Below are positions 1 through 9,218 of a stretch of 64,000 nucleotides of DNA, piece by piece (the stretch's first letter is position 1; each line of letters opens with the position of its first letter). The notes beneath the pieces were generated by a model. That model had not been told where the DNA came from. It made no database searches and was given only the letters and a program-made list of their open reading frames with translations. Origin of the DNA: Tepidicaulis sp002389665 (GTDB lineage: Bacteria; Pseudomonadota; Alphaproteobacteria; Parvibaculales; Parvibaculaceae); assembly GCF_965222285.1 (NCBI RefSeq), contig NZ_OZ244942.1:2852001-2916000 (forward strand), read 5' to 3'. The translations under genes and the position numbers were made by a program.

Positions 1-946
<946 letters not shown>

Positions 947-1006
947 ACTAAATAGGCATTCTATAAGTTATTGAATATAATAATGTAATCGTAGTTCACG
1001 CTGTGT

Positions 1007-1015
1007 ATGTGTAGG
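1007..1015. other. Candidate integrase arm-type site, left end
   Basis: ATGTGTAGG here differs by one base from ATGTGTAAG, which occurs twice at the other end of the island (30235-30243 and 30246-30254). Tyrosine integrases bind such arm sites near both element ends. The gap from 947 to 1048 otherwise holds AT-rich sequence and no gene. Confidence 0.4.
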
Positions 1016-1048
1016 AAAGTGTGCAACTTTTAGGCTGATTTCGGACTT

Positions 1049-2092
1049 TTAAAGCCCCACCAAATGCTGCGTGTAATACCTCTCGCGCGGCAACACAGGT
1101 TGAGAGAAGAAATTTGCTAGGGCTTCGGCGTTCATTTCGAAGTCTTTTAGTGCTCGATCAGGCAATAGCGCGAATGCTGCGTCGTAGTCGTCCATCTCGA
1201 TTTTCGCAGCTTCATCTCCTGGCTCAATCCTCAAGCAGCGTTCAGGCCCCAAAAGCAACTTCACCTGTGCGGTCGCGTTATCGGTGGTGAGAAACATGGC
1301 GGCCTTGATGATCTCGCGCCAACCCCACAGCCCCTTAAATACCGACGCGCTTTTGAGTTCGAACGGAGCATTGCCGGTACCGATACTCAGCACCTCGATC
1401 TGATCGAACGAAAGTTCATAGGCGGTGACGGCATCAACTAAAGCAACCATTACAGGGTTGTTTGCCCACACGCCCCCATCGATGAATATCTTTCCGCTTT
1501 CCGTGTGTTCGAGACCCTTCAGGTAGGTCGGCGCCGCGGATGTAGCCCTAGCTGCCTTCCACATGGGAGTTAGATGGTCACTACGGAAATCAGCGTGATG
1601 ATCTGTTTTGATCACCGCAATTTCTGTTTTGGGCATCATGAAGGAGGGGACAACAAGTCGCGCACCAGAATGCCCTACCAACCTGTCCTTAAACCGGTCC
1701 TTGAGCGCGCGCTCCAGCTCCTCATGATCAAGCTTTGTTCCGCTGATCCAAGCCCCGAAACGTCGCGCTTTACCGAGAAAGCGCTTTGGTATTGGTGGGA
1801 AGATGTGACGTCCATCATCGCTGTAGAATGACACGATCTCCTCGGCAGACATTCCATCACCAAGACCGAGCGCAATGATGCCGCCGGTGGAGGTGCCCGC
1901 GATCATGTCAAAGTAATTTGCGATACCCTCGCCTTTGCCAAAGGCGCGCTCACACAGTCGCAATAGCTCGGCTGTGTAGATGCCTCGGATACCTCCACCA
2001 TCAAGAGCGAGAATCTTGAACGGCCGATCGGCTGGCCAAGCTTGCCGCACACGACGAGTTTGCAGGCTGTTCGCGCGGCGATCAGTGAACAT
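1049..2092 (-). CDS. capV: Patatin-like phospholipase, CBASS effector (CapV type)
   Basis: This 347-residue protein has the full patatin catalytic set: glycine-rich oxyanion loop DGGGIRG (31-37), nucleophile elbow GTSTG with Ser68, and the catalytic Asp205 in DGGVWANNP. In CBASS such enzymes are switched on by a cyclic dinucleotide and degrade membrane phospholipids, killing the infected cell. The start overlaps the end of the E2 gene by 11 bp (GCTGATGTTCAC junction), so the effector is translationally coupled to the signalling genes and is last in the operon. Activation by a cyclic nucleotide is inferred from the neighbours. The protein is of normal length and looks intact. Confidence 0.92.
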   Translation of the reverse strand: MFTDRRANSLQTRRVRQAWPADRPFKILALDGGGIRGIYTAELLRLCERAFGKGEGIANYFDMIAGTSTGGIIALGLGDGMSAEEIVSFYSDDGRHIFPPIPKRFLGKARRFGAWISGTKLDHEELERALKDRFKDRLVGHSGARLVVPSFMMPKTEIAVIKTDHHADFRSDHLTPMWKAARATSAAPTYLKGLEHTESGKIFIDGGVWANNPVMVALVDAVTAYELSFDQIEVLSIGTGNAPFELKSASVFKGLWGWREIIKAAMFLTTDNATAQVKLLLGPERCLRIEPGDEAAKIEMDDYDAAFALLPDRALKDFEMNAEALANFFSQPVLPRERYYTQHLVGL

Positions 2093-2582
2093 CAGCCAAG
2101 CACTCCCTGATGGCCTTTGCCTCCGCCGCTCTCATTTGCGCGACGCTCTCAAGCCCGACGCTGGGACCCAGCCATGTGCCAGTCAAATGCCAGAACTCGT
2201 AGTACGTGATCCACTCTGACGTCCAACGGATAGTTGTCTCGGCGATAAGGTCAGCTTCCGTCCATTCATTTGCCTCAGGATCGAACAAGCACAATCCAGA
2301 CAACTCCGGCTTCTCCTCATAAAACAGCAGATGAGGAATTTCTTCGAACGAACCGCCCTTCCGTGGCTGGAGCTTCGGCTCATCAAGCATCACATACGGA
2401 AGACTCATATGCCCTGGCCACCAAAAAACATTCACGCGATATGCCTTCGCCTTTGGCTTCAGTGGTCCGCCCCATACGAGAAGCCCGCTCCCCTTACGCT
2501 CGCCAACAAAATCCGGCCAAAGCTCCTTCATGGCCCGCAACTGAGCATGCGGCGAGCGCCGCATCACTTTCTTACTCATCAT
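2082..2582 (-). CDS. CBASS E2-like ubiquitin-conjugating protein (type II-short)
   Basis: This 166-residue protein matches the stand-alone E2 family of short type II CBASS. Its core has a GLCLFDP motif whose Cys98 is the likely catalytic cysteine, followed by the conserved EWTEADLIAETTIRWTSEW and YYEFW...TGTWLG region. In these systems the E2 is thought to act on the C-terminus of the CD-NTase and raise its output. No E1 or JAB partner is present. The gene overlaps the CD-NTase 3' end (AAGGAGG followed by two ATGs; the second, at 2579, has better spacing) and the patatin start, giving a tightly coupled three-gene core. Confidence 0.85.
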   Translation of the reverse strand: MMSKKVMRRSPHAQLRAMKELWPDFVGERKGSGLLVWGGPLKPKAKAYRVNVFWWPGHMSLPYVMLDEPKLQPRKGGSFEEIPHLLFYEEKPELSGLCLFDPEANEWTEADLIAETTIRWTSEWITYYEFWHLTGTWLGPSVGLESVAQMRAAEAKAIRECLADVH

Positions 2583-3858
2583 CCTCCTTCTTGATCACAA
2601 AAGGATGGAAGTTGTGGCGCGGGACCTCGTCGAACTTCCTCGTCGAGACCACCACAGCCGGGGCGCGCACGCCCCCGGTCCGAGGTTCCATTACAATCTC
2701 GGATTTGCCGTCACGGCGGTCATACCGTTCCGCGAGAAGCTTCCGCTGTTCCTGGCCAATCCGTTCGCCAAACAGATCGTCAATGCCTTCTGCGATGTCG
2801 GAAAGCGAGGCCGAACACATTTCATTGAGACGTTCACACAGCATCTCCAGTGCGGCAGCACAGGCTTCCATGTTCCTCTGGCCGATGTGCCCTTCTCCGG
2901 GCCAGCGATCGTTGATCAGGTCGGCGCGGTAGAACGGGTTGAATTCCGCCGGGACCGTACTCGCAGCAAGGTGCTGGCGCATAATGCGTGCAGTTGTATG
3001 GGCAAGGACGTAAAGCTGAGCCGCAAGACCGTCCGGAATGTACCCGATATCGGCGGCCCGCTTGGCGAGATAGATCGACGGCGGTCGGCGCGCGCCCGAG
3101 TTCTCGTAGTGAAGATTGATAAACCGCTTGAGCAGCTTGAGCGCCACAGCCTCCTGAGCGTCAATCGCATTGGGGATGACCGGCGGCAGAGCTTCTTGTT
3201 CAGCGTTCGCGACAACGAGCCTCTCTTCCTCGTCAAGAATCTGAAGACGGTCCACAGAGGCCGTCGCACGGTGCCGACGCAATGCTTCCGTGAACTCTTG
3301 CTGTCCCTGCCCCACTGCTCCGCGAAACCACGCCGTAAATCCCCAAGGGTTGGAGGGCACGCGATAAGCCTCTCCCCTGTCCGGCGAGTGGAAAATTTCT
3401 CCTGCCCGTTCAATGGCCAGATTCTGACGCCGGTCCAGAATCGTTACGTCCATATGCATGAAGGGAAACCGCATCTGCACGCACCGTGTGCAACGCACGA
3501 TCTCGACGACGCCGGGAAAGCCCTGCAAAGCTTCTTCGAGAATGTCGAGCGGCCGCTTTTCGTCCCAATCCGCCGGAACATCAATTTCCACCACCGCATC
3601 GACGTCGAAGCGATCATCATCCGTGCCCGATACGATGGTCGTGCTCGTCGCGATGGAGCCCTGAGCATAGATCATGCTGCGCCCGTCAATCAGATACGCA
3701 GCAAGCGGGCTCGCCGAGCGTTCAAGATGAGCCTTGAGCTTGCGGTACCTGTTTTCAGCAACGCGGCGATCTCGCGAACTCAACTCAATAAGGGTCGCTA
3801 CATCGAGAAGTATCTCATCGAGAGTGGCGAGGCTGTGAAACGGATTATCTTTTGACAT
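2572..3858 (-). CDS. CD-NTase, CBASS cyclic-oligonucleotide synthase
   Basis: The nucleotidyltransferase core is clear: a GS pair (67-68), the metal-binding DVD (85-87) and the third acidic residue Asp137 in HMDVTILD. These enzymes make the cyclic nucleotide signal after phage infection, here presumably for the patatin next door. An upstream TTG is in frame at 3864, but ATG 3858 sits 9 nt after TTAGGAG and is preferred, giving 428 residues. The C-terminus ends in an acidic KKEDDE tail that overlaps the E2 start. The clade and the product nucleotide cannot be assigned by eye. Confidence 0.92.
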   Translation of the reverse strand: MSKDNPFHSLATLDEILLDVATLIELSSRDRRVAENRYRKLKAHLERSASPLAAYLIDGRSMIYAQGSIATSTTIVSGTDDDRFDVDAVVEIDVPADWDEKRPLDILEEALQGFPGVVEIVRCTRCVQMRFPFMHMDVTILDRRQNLAIERAGEIFHSPDRGEAYRVPSNPWGFTAWFRGAVGQGQQEFTEALRRHRATASVDRLQILDEEERLVVANAEQEALPPVIPNAIDAQEAVALKLLKRFINLHYENSGARRPPSIYLAKRAADIGYIPDGLAAQLYVLAHTTARIMRQHLAASTVPAEFNPFYRADLINDRWPGEGHIGQRNMEACAAALEMLCERLNEMCSASLSDIAEGIDDLFGERIGQEQRKLLAERYDRRDGKSEIVMEPRTGGVRAPAVVVSTRKFDEVPRHNFHPFVIKKEDDE

Positions 3859-3966
3859 TTTCAAAATCTCCTAAGGAAAAATTTTCAACCACTCGTAGAG
3901 AGCTCCATCGCCACCTTGCTGAATGTCACCAACCGAGTGCCACAACCTGGCATGGGGCGGGGACCG

Positions 3967-4383
3967 CTAGTCAGGCTCAATCATCTTGCCGATTGCGGCT
4001 CCAATCACCGCTCCAAGGGCGATACCAAGCGGTCCCAAGGGTGCCAGCAAAATGCGCCCGCCAAGCGCTCCACCTACGCCCCCGATCCAGGCGTTCTCTT
4101 CTTTCTTCGCAGGCGATAACGGTGCGCATCGAAAACCGTTCTTCCTGCGGGAGCCTCGTGTTGAAGTAACTCCCTTTGCGCGGTTACATGAGATGCAAGC
4201 GGGATACAGATTGTTCAGGCGGTCCGATCCGCCGCTTGCTCTGGGTACGGAGTGCTCAACCTCCCAAGCACCTCTCGCCCCAACAACACCGTAGTTCTTG
4301 CGCGCCAGCTTTTTCCGGCAGATGTGGCAGCACCCATCGGTTCTCGCGAAAATCAAATCCTGCCGGTTTGCATCAAAGCTCAC
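3967..4383 (-). CDS. HNH endonuclease with a C-terminal glycine-zipper segment
   Basis: The N-terminal part is an HNH nuclease with zinc pairs CCHIC (18-22) and CISC (63-66), EVEH (41-44, general-base His44) and an Asn in RLNNLYPACISCNRAKG. Residues about 99-134 form a glycine- and alanine-rich hydrophobic stretch (IGGVGGALGG...GAVIGAAIGKMIE) like a glycine-zipper membrane segment, an unusual partner for a nuclease. It starts at GTG with GAGAGGG upstream. The gene lies 108 bp upstream of the CD-NTase on the same strand and 15 bp after the DUF2188 gene, so it is probably in the CBASS operon. Its role there is not known to me; a membrane-linked accessory nuclease is a guess. Confidence 0.8.
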   Translation of the reverse strand: MSFDANRQDLIFARTDGCCHICRKKLARKNYGVVGARGAWEVEHSVPRASGGSDRLNNLYPACISCNRAKGVTSTRGSRRKNGFRCAPLSPAKKEENAWIGGVGGALGGRILLAPLGPLGIALGAVIGAAIGKMIEPD

Positions 4384-4398
4384 AGCGCATTCCCTCTC

Positions 4399-4641
4399 TT
4401 AGTGCTTCTTATCTTTCGGCGGATTCGGATCGTTGCCCGGCGCGACCGTGTCCGAATCCCGCCACTTCCCATCGCGCCCCTGGATGCGAACTTCGCCGCC
4501 ACCAAGATTTTGAACCGTGTCCTTCGCCGCCCGTTCGGCCTCGCCCTGGGTCTTGTGGACGCTGCTGGCACGGTCCGCGCCAGCCGCCTTAACAGCCCAA
4601 CCATCGGGGTGCTTCACCACATAACGATCATTTTTCGACAT
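4399..4641 (-). CDS. Small DUF2188-family protein, first gene of the CBASS operon
   Basis: This 80-residue protein contains the DUF2188 pattern (YVVKHPDGWAVKAAGADRASSVHKTQ... GGGEVRIQGRDGKWRDSDT), a small beta-rich domain found in many stress and mobile contexts. It is first in the leftward operon, directly behind the promoter at 4687-4715, and 15 bp upstream of the HNH gene. I recall DUF2188 and HNH genes beside other patatin-type CBASS loci, but could not check this here. The function is unknown. Confidence 0.75.
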   Translation of the reverse strand: MSKNDRYVVKHPDGWAVKAAGADRASSVHKTQGEAERAAKDTVQNLGGGEVRIQGRDGKWRDSDTVAPGNDPNPPKDKKH

Positions 4642-4655
4642 TCTCTAAGCCTTTG

Positions 4656-4718
4656 ATATTGACTAATAATCCTCACTTAAGTTAATATACTATACGCATC
4701 TAGTTATGATGTCAATAT
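4656..4718. promoter_or_regulatory. Candidate CapW operator: repeated GTCAATAT half-sites
   Basis: The 102-bp AT-rich gap between DUF2188 and capW holds ATATTGAC (4656-4663), the near-match GTTAATAT (4681-4688) and GTCAATAT (4711-4718). The outer two are perfect inverted repeats. WYL regulators of the CapW/BrxR type bind inverted repeats in their own promoter region; that these are the sites is inference. Confidence 0.45.
4687..4715 (-). promoter_or_regulatory. Candidate promoter of the CBASS operon
   Basis: On the minus strand TTGACA (4710-4715) is followed after 17 bp by TAGTAT (4687-4692), a good sigma-70 match. The -35 box lies inside one of the GTCAATAT half-sites of the candidate CapW operator, so a bound regulator would block RNA polymerase. 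Confidence 0.5.
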
Positions 4719-4743
4719 AGTTTCTATTCGTATTGGAGAGCGC

Positions 4744-5622
4744 ATGACACCTAAAGGCACGGAACTACGATGGGGCGTAGAGCGACGCCTTGAGTTCATC
4801 GAGTTCAGGCTGTTTTGGGAGGGCGGCATCAATAGAGCGGATATCACCGGCTTTTTCGGTGTCTCCGTTCCTCAGGCATCGAAGGATCTGAGCCAGTACC
4901 AGGAACTAGCCCCCCATAACCTTCGCTATGACCGTAGCGAGAAACGCTATTTCGCGGCCCCAACTTTCAAGCCGGTTTACCTCAAGCCCGATGCGGACAG
5001 ATATCTGACGGAGCTTGCCCGTTCGGCGGAACCTGCCGCGCATGGGGAACAAAGCTGGCTCCTGGCACCACCAAGTATCGACACCTTGCCGCTGCCTCAC
5101 CGCCGAGTTGAAACGTCGGTACTGCGTCCTCTCCTCGAAGCCATAAGGGAAGAGAGAGCCGTCGAGATTTTCTATCAGTCGATGAACAACCAGCGGCCCG
5201 ACCCCATTTGGCGAGCAATCTCACCGCATGCTTTTGGAAGTGACGGATTGCGCTGGCATGTGCGCGCGTATTGCCACCTCGAACGGAAGTTCAAAGATTA
5301 TATTCTTTCTCGCTGTATCGAGGTCCGCGCTTCTGATGAAAAAGGAGCTCGAAAGGAAGATGACAAAGGGTGGAATGAGTTCTTCGACGTAATTCTTGAA
5401 CCAAACCCAGCGTTGAGCGAGAATCAACGCAAAGTGATCGCCCTTGATTACGATATGGAGAACGGCCGAACCGCTATCCCAGTACGGCGGGCGTTGCTCT
5501 ACTACTTCCAAAAACGGCTAAGACTTGACGTCGCGGAAGCACTGGATGACCCGAAAGAGGCACCAGTCGTCGTAATGAATCGTGCTGAGTTCAAGGAAGC
5601 TCTTGAGCAGGCCTCACGGTGA
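4744..5622 (+). CDS. capW: WYL-domain transcription regulator (CapW/BrxR type)
   Basis: This 292-residue protein has an N-terminal winged helix (about 1-80), a central WYL domain (about 140-210; AVEIFYQSMN, WRAISPHAFGSDGLRWHVRAYC) and a C-terminal WCX-like extension, the layout of CapW and BrxR. Such proteins repress defence operons and release them when a ligand, thought to signal infection or DNA damage, binds the WYL pocket. The gene diverges from the CBASS operon and lies 31 bp upstream of hsdM on the same strand. It is therefore placed to control both defence systems. It is intact and has a normal length for the family. Confidence 0.88.
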   Translation: MTPKGTELRWGVERRLEFIEFRLFWEGGINRADITGFFGVSVPQASKDLSQYQELAPHNLRYDRSEKRYFAAPTFKPVYLKPDADRYLTELARSAEPAAHGEQSWLLAPPSIDTLPLPHRRVETSVLRPLLEAIREERAVEIFYQSMNNQRPDPIWRAISPHAFGSDGLRWHVRAYCHLERKFKDYILSRCIEVRASDEKGARKEDDKGWNEFFDVILEPNPALSENQRKVIALDYDMENGRTAIPVRRALLYYFQKRLRLDVAEALDDPKEAPVVVMNRAEFKEALEQASR

Positions 5623-5653
5623 GCAACAAACATACAATTGAGCGGGGACACGA

Positions 5654-7192
5654 ATGCTAACCGGAGAAATCAGAAGCCAGATCGACGGCATTTGGAATGA
5701 CTTCTGGGCGGGCGGCGTTGCCAACCCACTCTCCGTCATGGAGCAAATGACCTATCTCCTCTTTATCAAGAGGCTGGATGAGCTGCATACGCTGGAAGAA
5801 AAGAAAAGCCAGCGCCTAGGCACTCCGATGGAGCGGCGTATTTTCCCCGAAGGCAAAGATGAAAAAGGTCGCCCTTACGACGATCTGCGCTGGTCCCGGT
5901 TCAAGAATTTTGAATCCGGCGAGATGATGAAAGTGGTGGATGAGCATGTCTTCCCTTTCCTCCGTGTTCTGAACGGCTCCCAATCCGCCTATGGCAAGCT
6001 GATGCGTGATGCACGGCTCGGCTTTTCAAACCCGGCCTTGTTGGCAAAGGTTGTCGATAAGCTTGACCGTATCCCGATGGAAGATCGGGACACCAAAGGC
6101 GATGTTTACGAGTACATGCTCTCGCGCATTGCGAGCGCTGGGCAGAACGGTCAGTTCCGCACGCCTCGTCATATAATCCGGTTGATGGTGGAACTGACGG
6201 AGCCTAAGCCCACCGACATTATTTGCGATCCTGCCGCTGGCACCTGCGGCTTTCTGGTCGCCGCCGGTGAATATCTGCGCGAACACCACCCGGAGATTCT
6301 GCGCGACCCAGCCCTACGCAAGCACTTCCACGACAATCTGTTCCATGGCTTCGATTTCGACACCACCATGCTACGCATTGGCGCAATGAACATGACGCTG
6401 CATGGCGCGGAAAACCCGAACGTTACCTACCGTGATAGCCTGGCCGAGGAACATGGCGAGGATGCGGGCGCCTATTCACTCGTACTGGCCAACCCGCCCT
6501 TTGCCGGATCGCTGGACTATGAGGCAACGGCAAAGGACCTGCAAAAGATCGTCAAAACGAAAAAGACCGAGCTTTTGTTTATCGCCCTCTTTCTGCGGCT
6601 CCTGAAAACTGGCGGGCGCGCGGCGGTAATCGTCCCGGACGGCGTGCTGTTTGGCTCTTCCAAGGCGCATAAGGAAATCCGGCGCACGTTGATCGAAGAT
6701 CACAAGCTTGATGCCGTTATCAAGTTACCCTCAGGTGTTTTCCGCCCCTATGCGGGTGTCTCCACCGCCATTCTAATCTTCACCAAGACCGGTGTCGGCG
6801 GCACCGATCACGTCTGGTTCTACAATGTAGAAGCCGACGGCCTCTCGCTTGACGATAAACGCACGCCCCTGCTTCCGGCCGAAAAGCTTGGGCCGGTGCC
6901 CGCTAAGCCGTTAACCGCGGAAGAGAAAGAGAAAAACAACCTGCCCGACGTGCTCGCCCGTTGGAAGAAGCGCGGCGGGACAGAACTGAAAAATCCGCGT
7001 ACAGCACAAAGCTTCTGCGTGTCCAAAGCGGATATTGCTGCGGCAGACTTCGATCTGTCTCTCAACCGCTACAAAGAAGTGGAACACGACGAGGTCGAAT
7101 ACGACCCGCCCGCCAAAATCATCGCCGAACTACGCGCAATGGAAAAGGAAATCTCCGATGGCCTTACTAAGCTGGAGGATATACTGGGATGA
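5654..7192 (+). CDS. hsdM: Type I restriction-modification DNA methyltransferase subunit
   Basis: This 512-residue adenine-N6 methyltransferase has the N-terminal helical HsdM domain (EIRSQIDGIWNDFW...MEQMTYLLFIKRLDE), the AdoMet-binding motif DPAAGTCGFLVAA (from about residue 191) and the catalytic NPPF (about 280). With two copies plus HsdS it methylates host target sites; with HsdR it forms the restriction complex. It follows capW by 31 bp and its TGA stop overlaps the hsdS ATG, so it is part of a capW-hsdM-hsdS-X-hsdR operon. There are no defects. Confidence 0.97.
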   Translation: MLTGEIRSQIDGIWNDFWAGGVANPLSVMEQMTYLLFIKRLDELHTLEEKKSQRLGTPMERRIFPEGKDEKGRPYDDLRWSRFKNFESGEMMKVVDEHVFPFLRVLNGSQSAYGKLMRDARLGFSNPALLAKVVDKLDRIPMEDRDTKGDVYEYMLSRIASAGQNGQFRTPRHIIRLMVELTEPKPTDIICDPAAGTCGFLVAAGEYLREHHPEILRDPALRKHFHDNLFHGFDFDTTMLRIGAMNMTLHGAENPNVTYRDSLAEEHGEDAGAYSLVLANPPFAGSLDYEATAKDLQKIVKTKKTELLFIALFLRLLKTGGRAAVIVPDGVLFGSSKAHKEIRRTLIEDHKLDAVIKLPSGVFRPYAGVSTAILIFTKTGVGGTDHVWFYNVEADGLSLDDKRTPLLPAEKLGPVPAKPLTAEEKEKNNLPDVLARWKKRGGTELKNPRTAQSFCVSKADIAAADFDLSLNRYKEVEHDEVEYDPPAKIIAELRAMEKEISDGLTKLEDILG

Positions 7193-8367
7193 CCGCCCCC
7201 CGTTTTCTAAAGATTTCAGATTTCTGTGAAACCGGAAGCGGTACGACACCATCTCGTCAAAAGCTGGAGCGTTATTATGGTGGGAGTATACCCTGGGTTA
7301 AGTCAGGTGAACTTCGCGAATCGGAGATAACGCAAACTGAAGAAAGCGTTACTGAAACGGCCCTCAGAGAAACCACTCTAAAGCTGGTTCCTGCCGGCGC
7401 TCTTCTCGTCGCCATGTATGGCGCAACCGTTGGCAGAGTAGGCCGCCTAGGCATTGAGGCAACTACTAATCAAGCAGTCTGCCATATACTACCCGATCCT
7501 TCGCTGGCAGATAATCATTACATATTTCACGCGCTATGCGCGAAAGCCACAGAGCTAATCGCAAAGGGCGTTGGCGGCGCCCAACCAAACATCAGTCAGA
7601 GGATGATAAAGAATACGGAAATCTATCTGCCCTCGCTTGAAGAGCAAAAGCGGATTGCTTCAGTCCTCGAACAAGCAAACGCTCTGCGCCGCACCCGCCA
7701 ACGCTCTGTCGAACGCCTTAACACCCTCAGCCAAGCTCTCTTTTATGAAATGTTTGGCGACCCATCGAGCAACCCTCGAGGATGGCCTGTAGGCACAATT
7801 CGCGACCTCGTAGGAGAAGTGAAATATGGAACCGCGAAGAAAGCGCATACGGAACCGCGAGGGCTTCCGGTCCTCAGAATGGGGAACATCACCTATGACG
7901 GATGCGTCGACACGCGCGACCTCAAATATGTAGAACTCCTCGCCAAAGAAGTCCCCAAGTACACCACCAGATACGGCGATATTCTGTTTAACAGGACCAA
8001 TAGCAAGGATTTGGTTGGAAAGACCGCCGTTTTCACGGAACCAAAGCCAATGGCAATCGCGGGATATCTGGTGCGCGCGCGAGTCAACGAGCATGCCGAT
8101 CCATTCTACATTTCGGCGTACCTTAATTCCAAGCATGGCAAAAAGACGCTCCGAAGCATGTGCAAAAATATTGTCGGAATGGCGAATATTAATGCCCAAG
8201 AATTTCAGGACATCACGATCCTCATGCCGCCCGTCGAGGCACAGATAGCGTTCGGAAAGAAGGTCGAAGCGCTGTCTGCCGCAAAAGAAACGTTTACGGC
8301 GCACCTGAGAAAGCTGGATGCATTGTTCATCTCTTTGCAACAACGCGCCTTCCGAGGAGAACTGTAA
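7189..8367 (+). CDS. hsdS: Type I restriction-modification specificity subunit
   Basis: The 392 residues hold two target-recognition domains, the first ending near residue 150 (GVGGAQPNISQRMIKNTEIYLPSLEEQKRIASVLEQ) and the second near 350 (NIVGMANINAQEFQDITILMPPVEAQIAF). Each is followed by a conserved helical spacer, the standard HsdS layout for a bipartite DNA target. The start overlaps the hsdM stop by 4 bp. The recognition sequence cannot be read from the protein. The arrangement looks intact. Confidence 0.95.
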   Translation: MTAPRFLKISDFCETGSGTTPSRQKLERYYGGSIPWVKSGELRESEITQTEESVTETALRETTLKLVPAGALLVAMYGATVGRVGRLGIEATTNQAVCHILPDPSLADNHYIFHALCAKATELIAKGVGGAQPNISQRMIKNTEIYLPSLEEQKRIASVLEQANALRRTRQRSVERLNTLSQALFYEMFGDPSSNPRGWPVGTIRDLVGEVKYGTAKKAHTEPRGLPVLRMGNITYDGCVDTRDLKYVELLAKEVPKYTTRYGDILFNRTNSKDLVGKTAVFTEPKPMAIAGYLVRARVNEHADPFYISAYLNSKHGKKTLRSMCKNIVGMANINAQEFQDITILMPPVEAQIAFGKKVEALSAAKETFTAHLRKLDALFISLQQRAFRGEL

Positions 8368-8369
8368 CC

Positions 8370-9206
8370 ATGAGGGGAGAGGTTATCGGCGTCTGGTCAG
8401 AAACATGGCGCGAAATTTGGTCGAAACTGGCCAAGCATCCTGACGCACCCGGTGATCTTTTCTGCGAACTCTATCGCGAGCTCGTCGGTGCATTTGAAAC
8501 GCCCCCCGACGTGACAGCTCTTGCGGATTTTGTCGACCAACCGGAACGGGCGCGCGCCGCCTTCAGGAAAACCAAAGCAACCGTATTTTGTGGCGAGTTT
8601 GCGCTGGTTGAGTTCATGGAGCGGGCGCACAACACCGTCGTCGATCTCGGTGGCGATCCACTCGCGAATCGTTATTTCTTGTTGGCAGAGGCCTTCCTCA
8701 ATAAGTACAGCCTGCGCTATGACTTGCGTCGCCCCTTCAGCTTAAATCCGACTTTGCCTGGCGTCTTCGCACGCCTAATTCGCGATCTGAAGGATGCGAC
8801 TGCGCGCGATGCAGACCTGCACCCGCTCATGGTCGAGTTTGAAGATGCGATACGTGACCTGCGCGCCGACCGCTCCGCCGGGCGTATCAAGACCTGCATT
8901 CAGAAACAAGTGAACTTGCTGGAGGCCATTGGTCAGCGCTGCCCTGGCGTAAACGCAAATACGAACACGCTTGGCCGGATGTGCGACGAAGTCGGAACTT
9001 GGCCGCACAACAAGGTCAAGGAGGCGATGAAGGACATTTACAAATTCGCTTCCGACTATCCTGGCATTCGTCATGGCGGCAACGCCCAGAATCGTCTCCG
9101 GGAAATCGAAATGCGGGACCTGGTAGGCATCAGCGTCCTGCTCGCTGGCTTCTCCCCATATCTGACCGATTTGATCAATTCCGAAACAATTTATCGCGGT
9201 ACCTAG
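8370..9206 (+). CDS. Uncharacterised protein inside the hsd operon, possibly abortive-infection related
   Basis: This 278-residue soluble protein starts 2 bp after hsdS and ends 12 bp before hsdR, so it must be co-expressed with them. It has no signal or membrane segment. The C-terminal third (KEAMKDIYKFASDYPGIRHGG... EIEMRDLVGISVLLAGFSPYL) resembles the helical C-terminal domain of some abortive-infection proteins, with the conserved RHGG turn; this likeness is by eye only. Genes are often inserted between hsdS and hsdR in type I loci and are commonly extra defence factors. No catalytic motif is recognised, so no activity is claimed. Confidence 0.85.
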   Translation: MRGEVIGVWSETWREIWSKLAKHPDAPGDLFCELYRELVGAFETPPDVTALADFVDQPERARAAFRKTKATVFCGEFALVEFMERAHNTVVDLGGDPLANRYFLLAEAFLNKYSLRYDLRRPFSLNPTLPGVFARLIRDLKDATARDADLHPLMVEFEDAIRDLRADRSAGRIKTCIQKQVNLLEAIGQRCPGVNANTNTLGRMCDEVGTWPHNKVKEAMKDIYKFASDYPGIRHGGNAQNRLREIEMRDLVGISVLLAGFSPYLTDLINSETIYRGT

Positions 9207-9218
9207 AGAGGAAGCGGC

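Noticed and set aside
4651..4691. A rightward sigma-70 promoter TTGACT (4659) with TATACT (4686) for capW
   Set aside because: The spacer would be 21 bp, too long for a normal promoter; the capW promoter was left unassigned.
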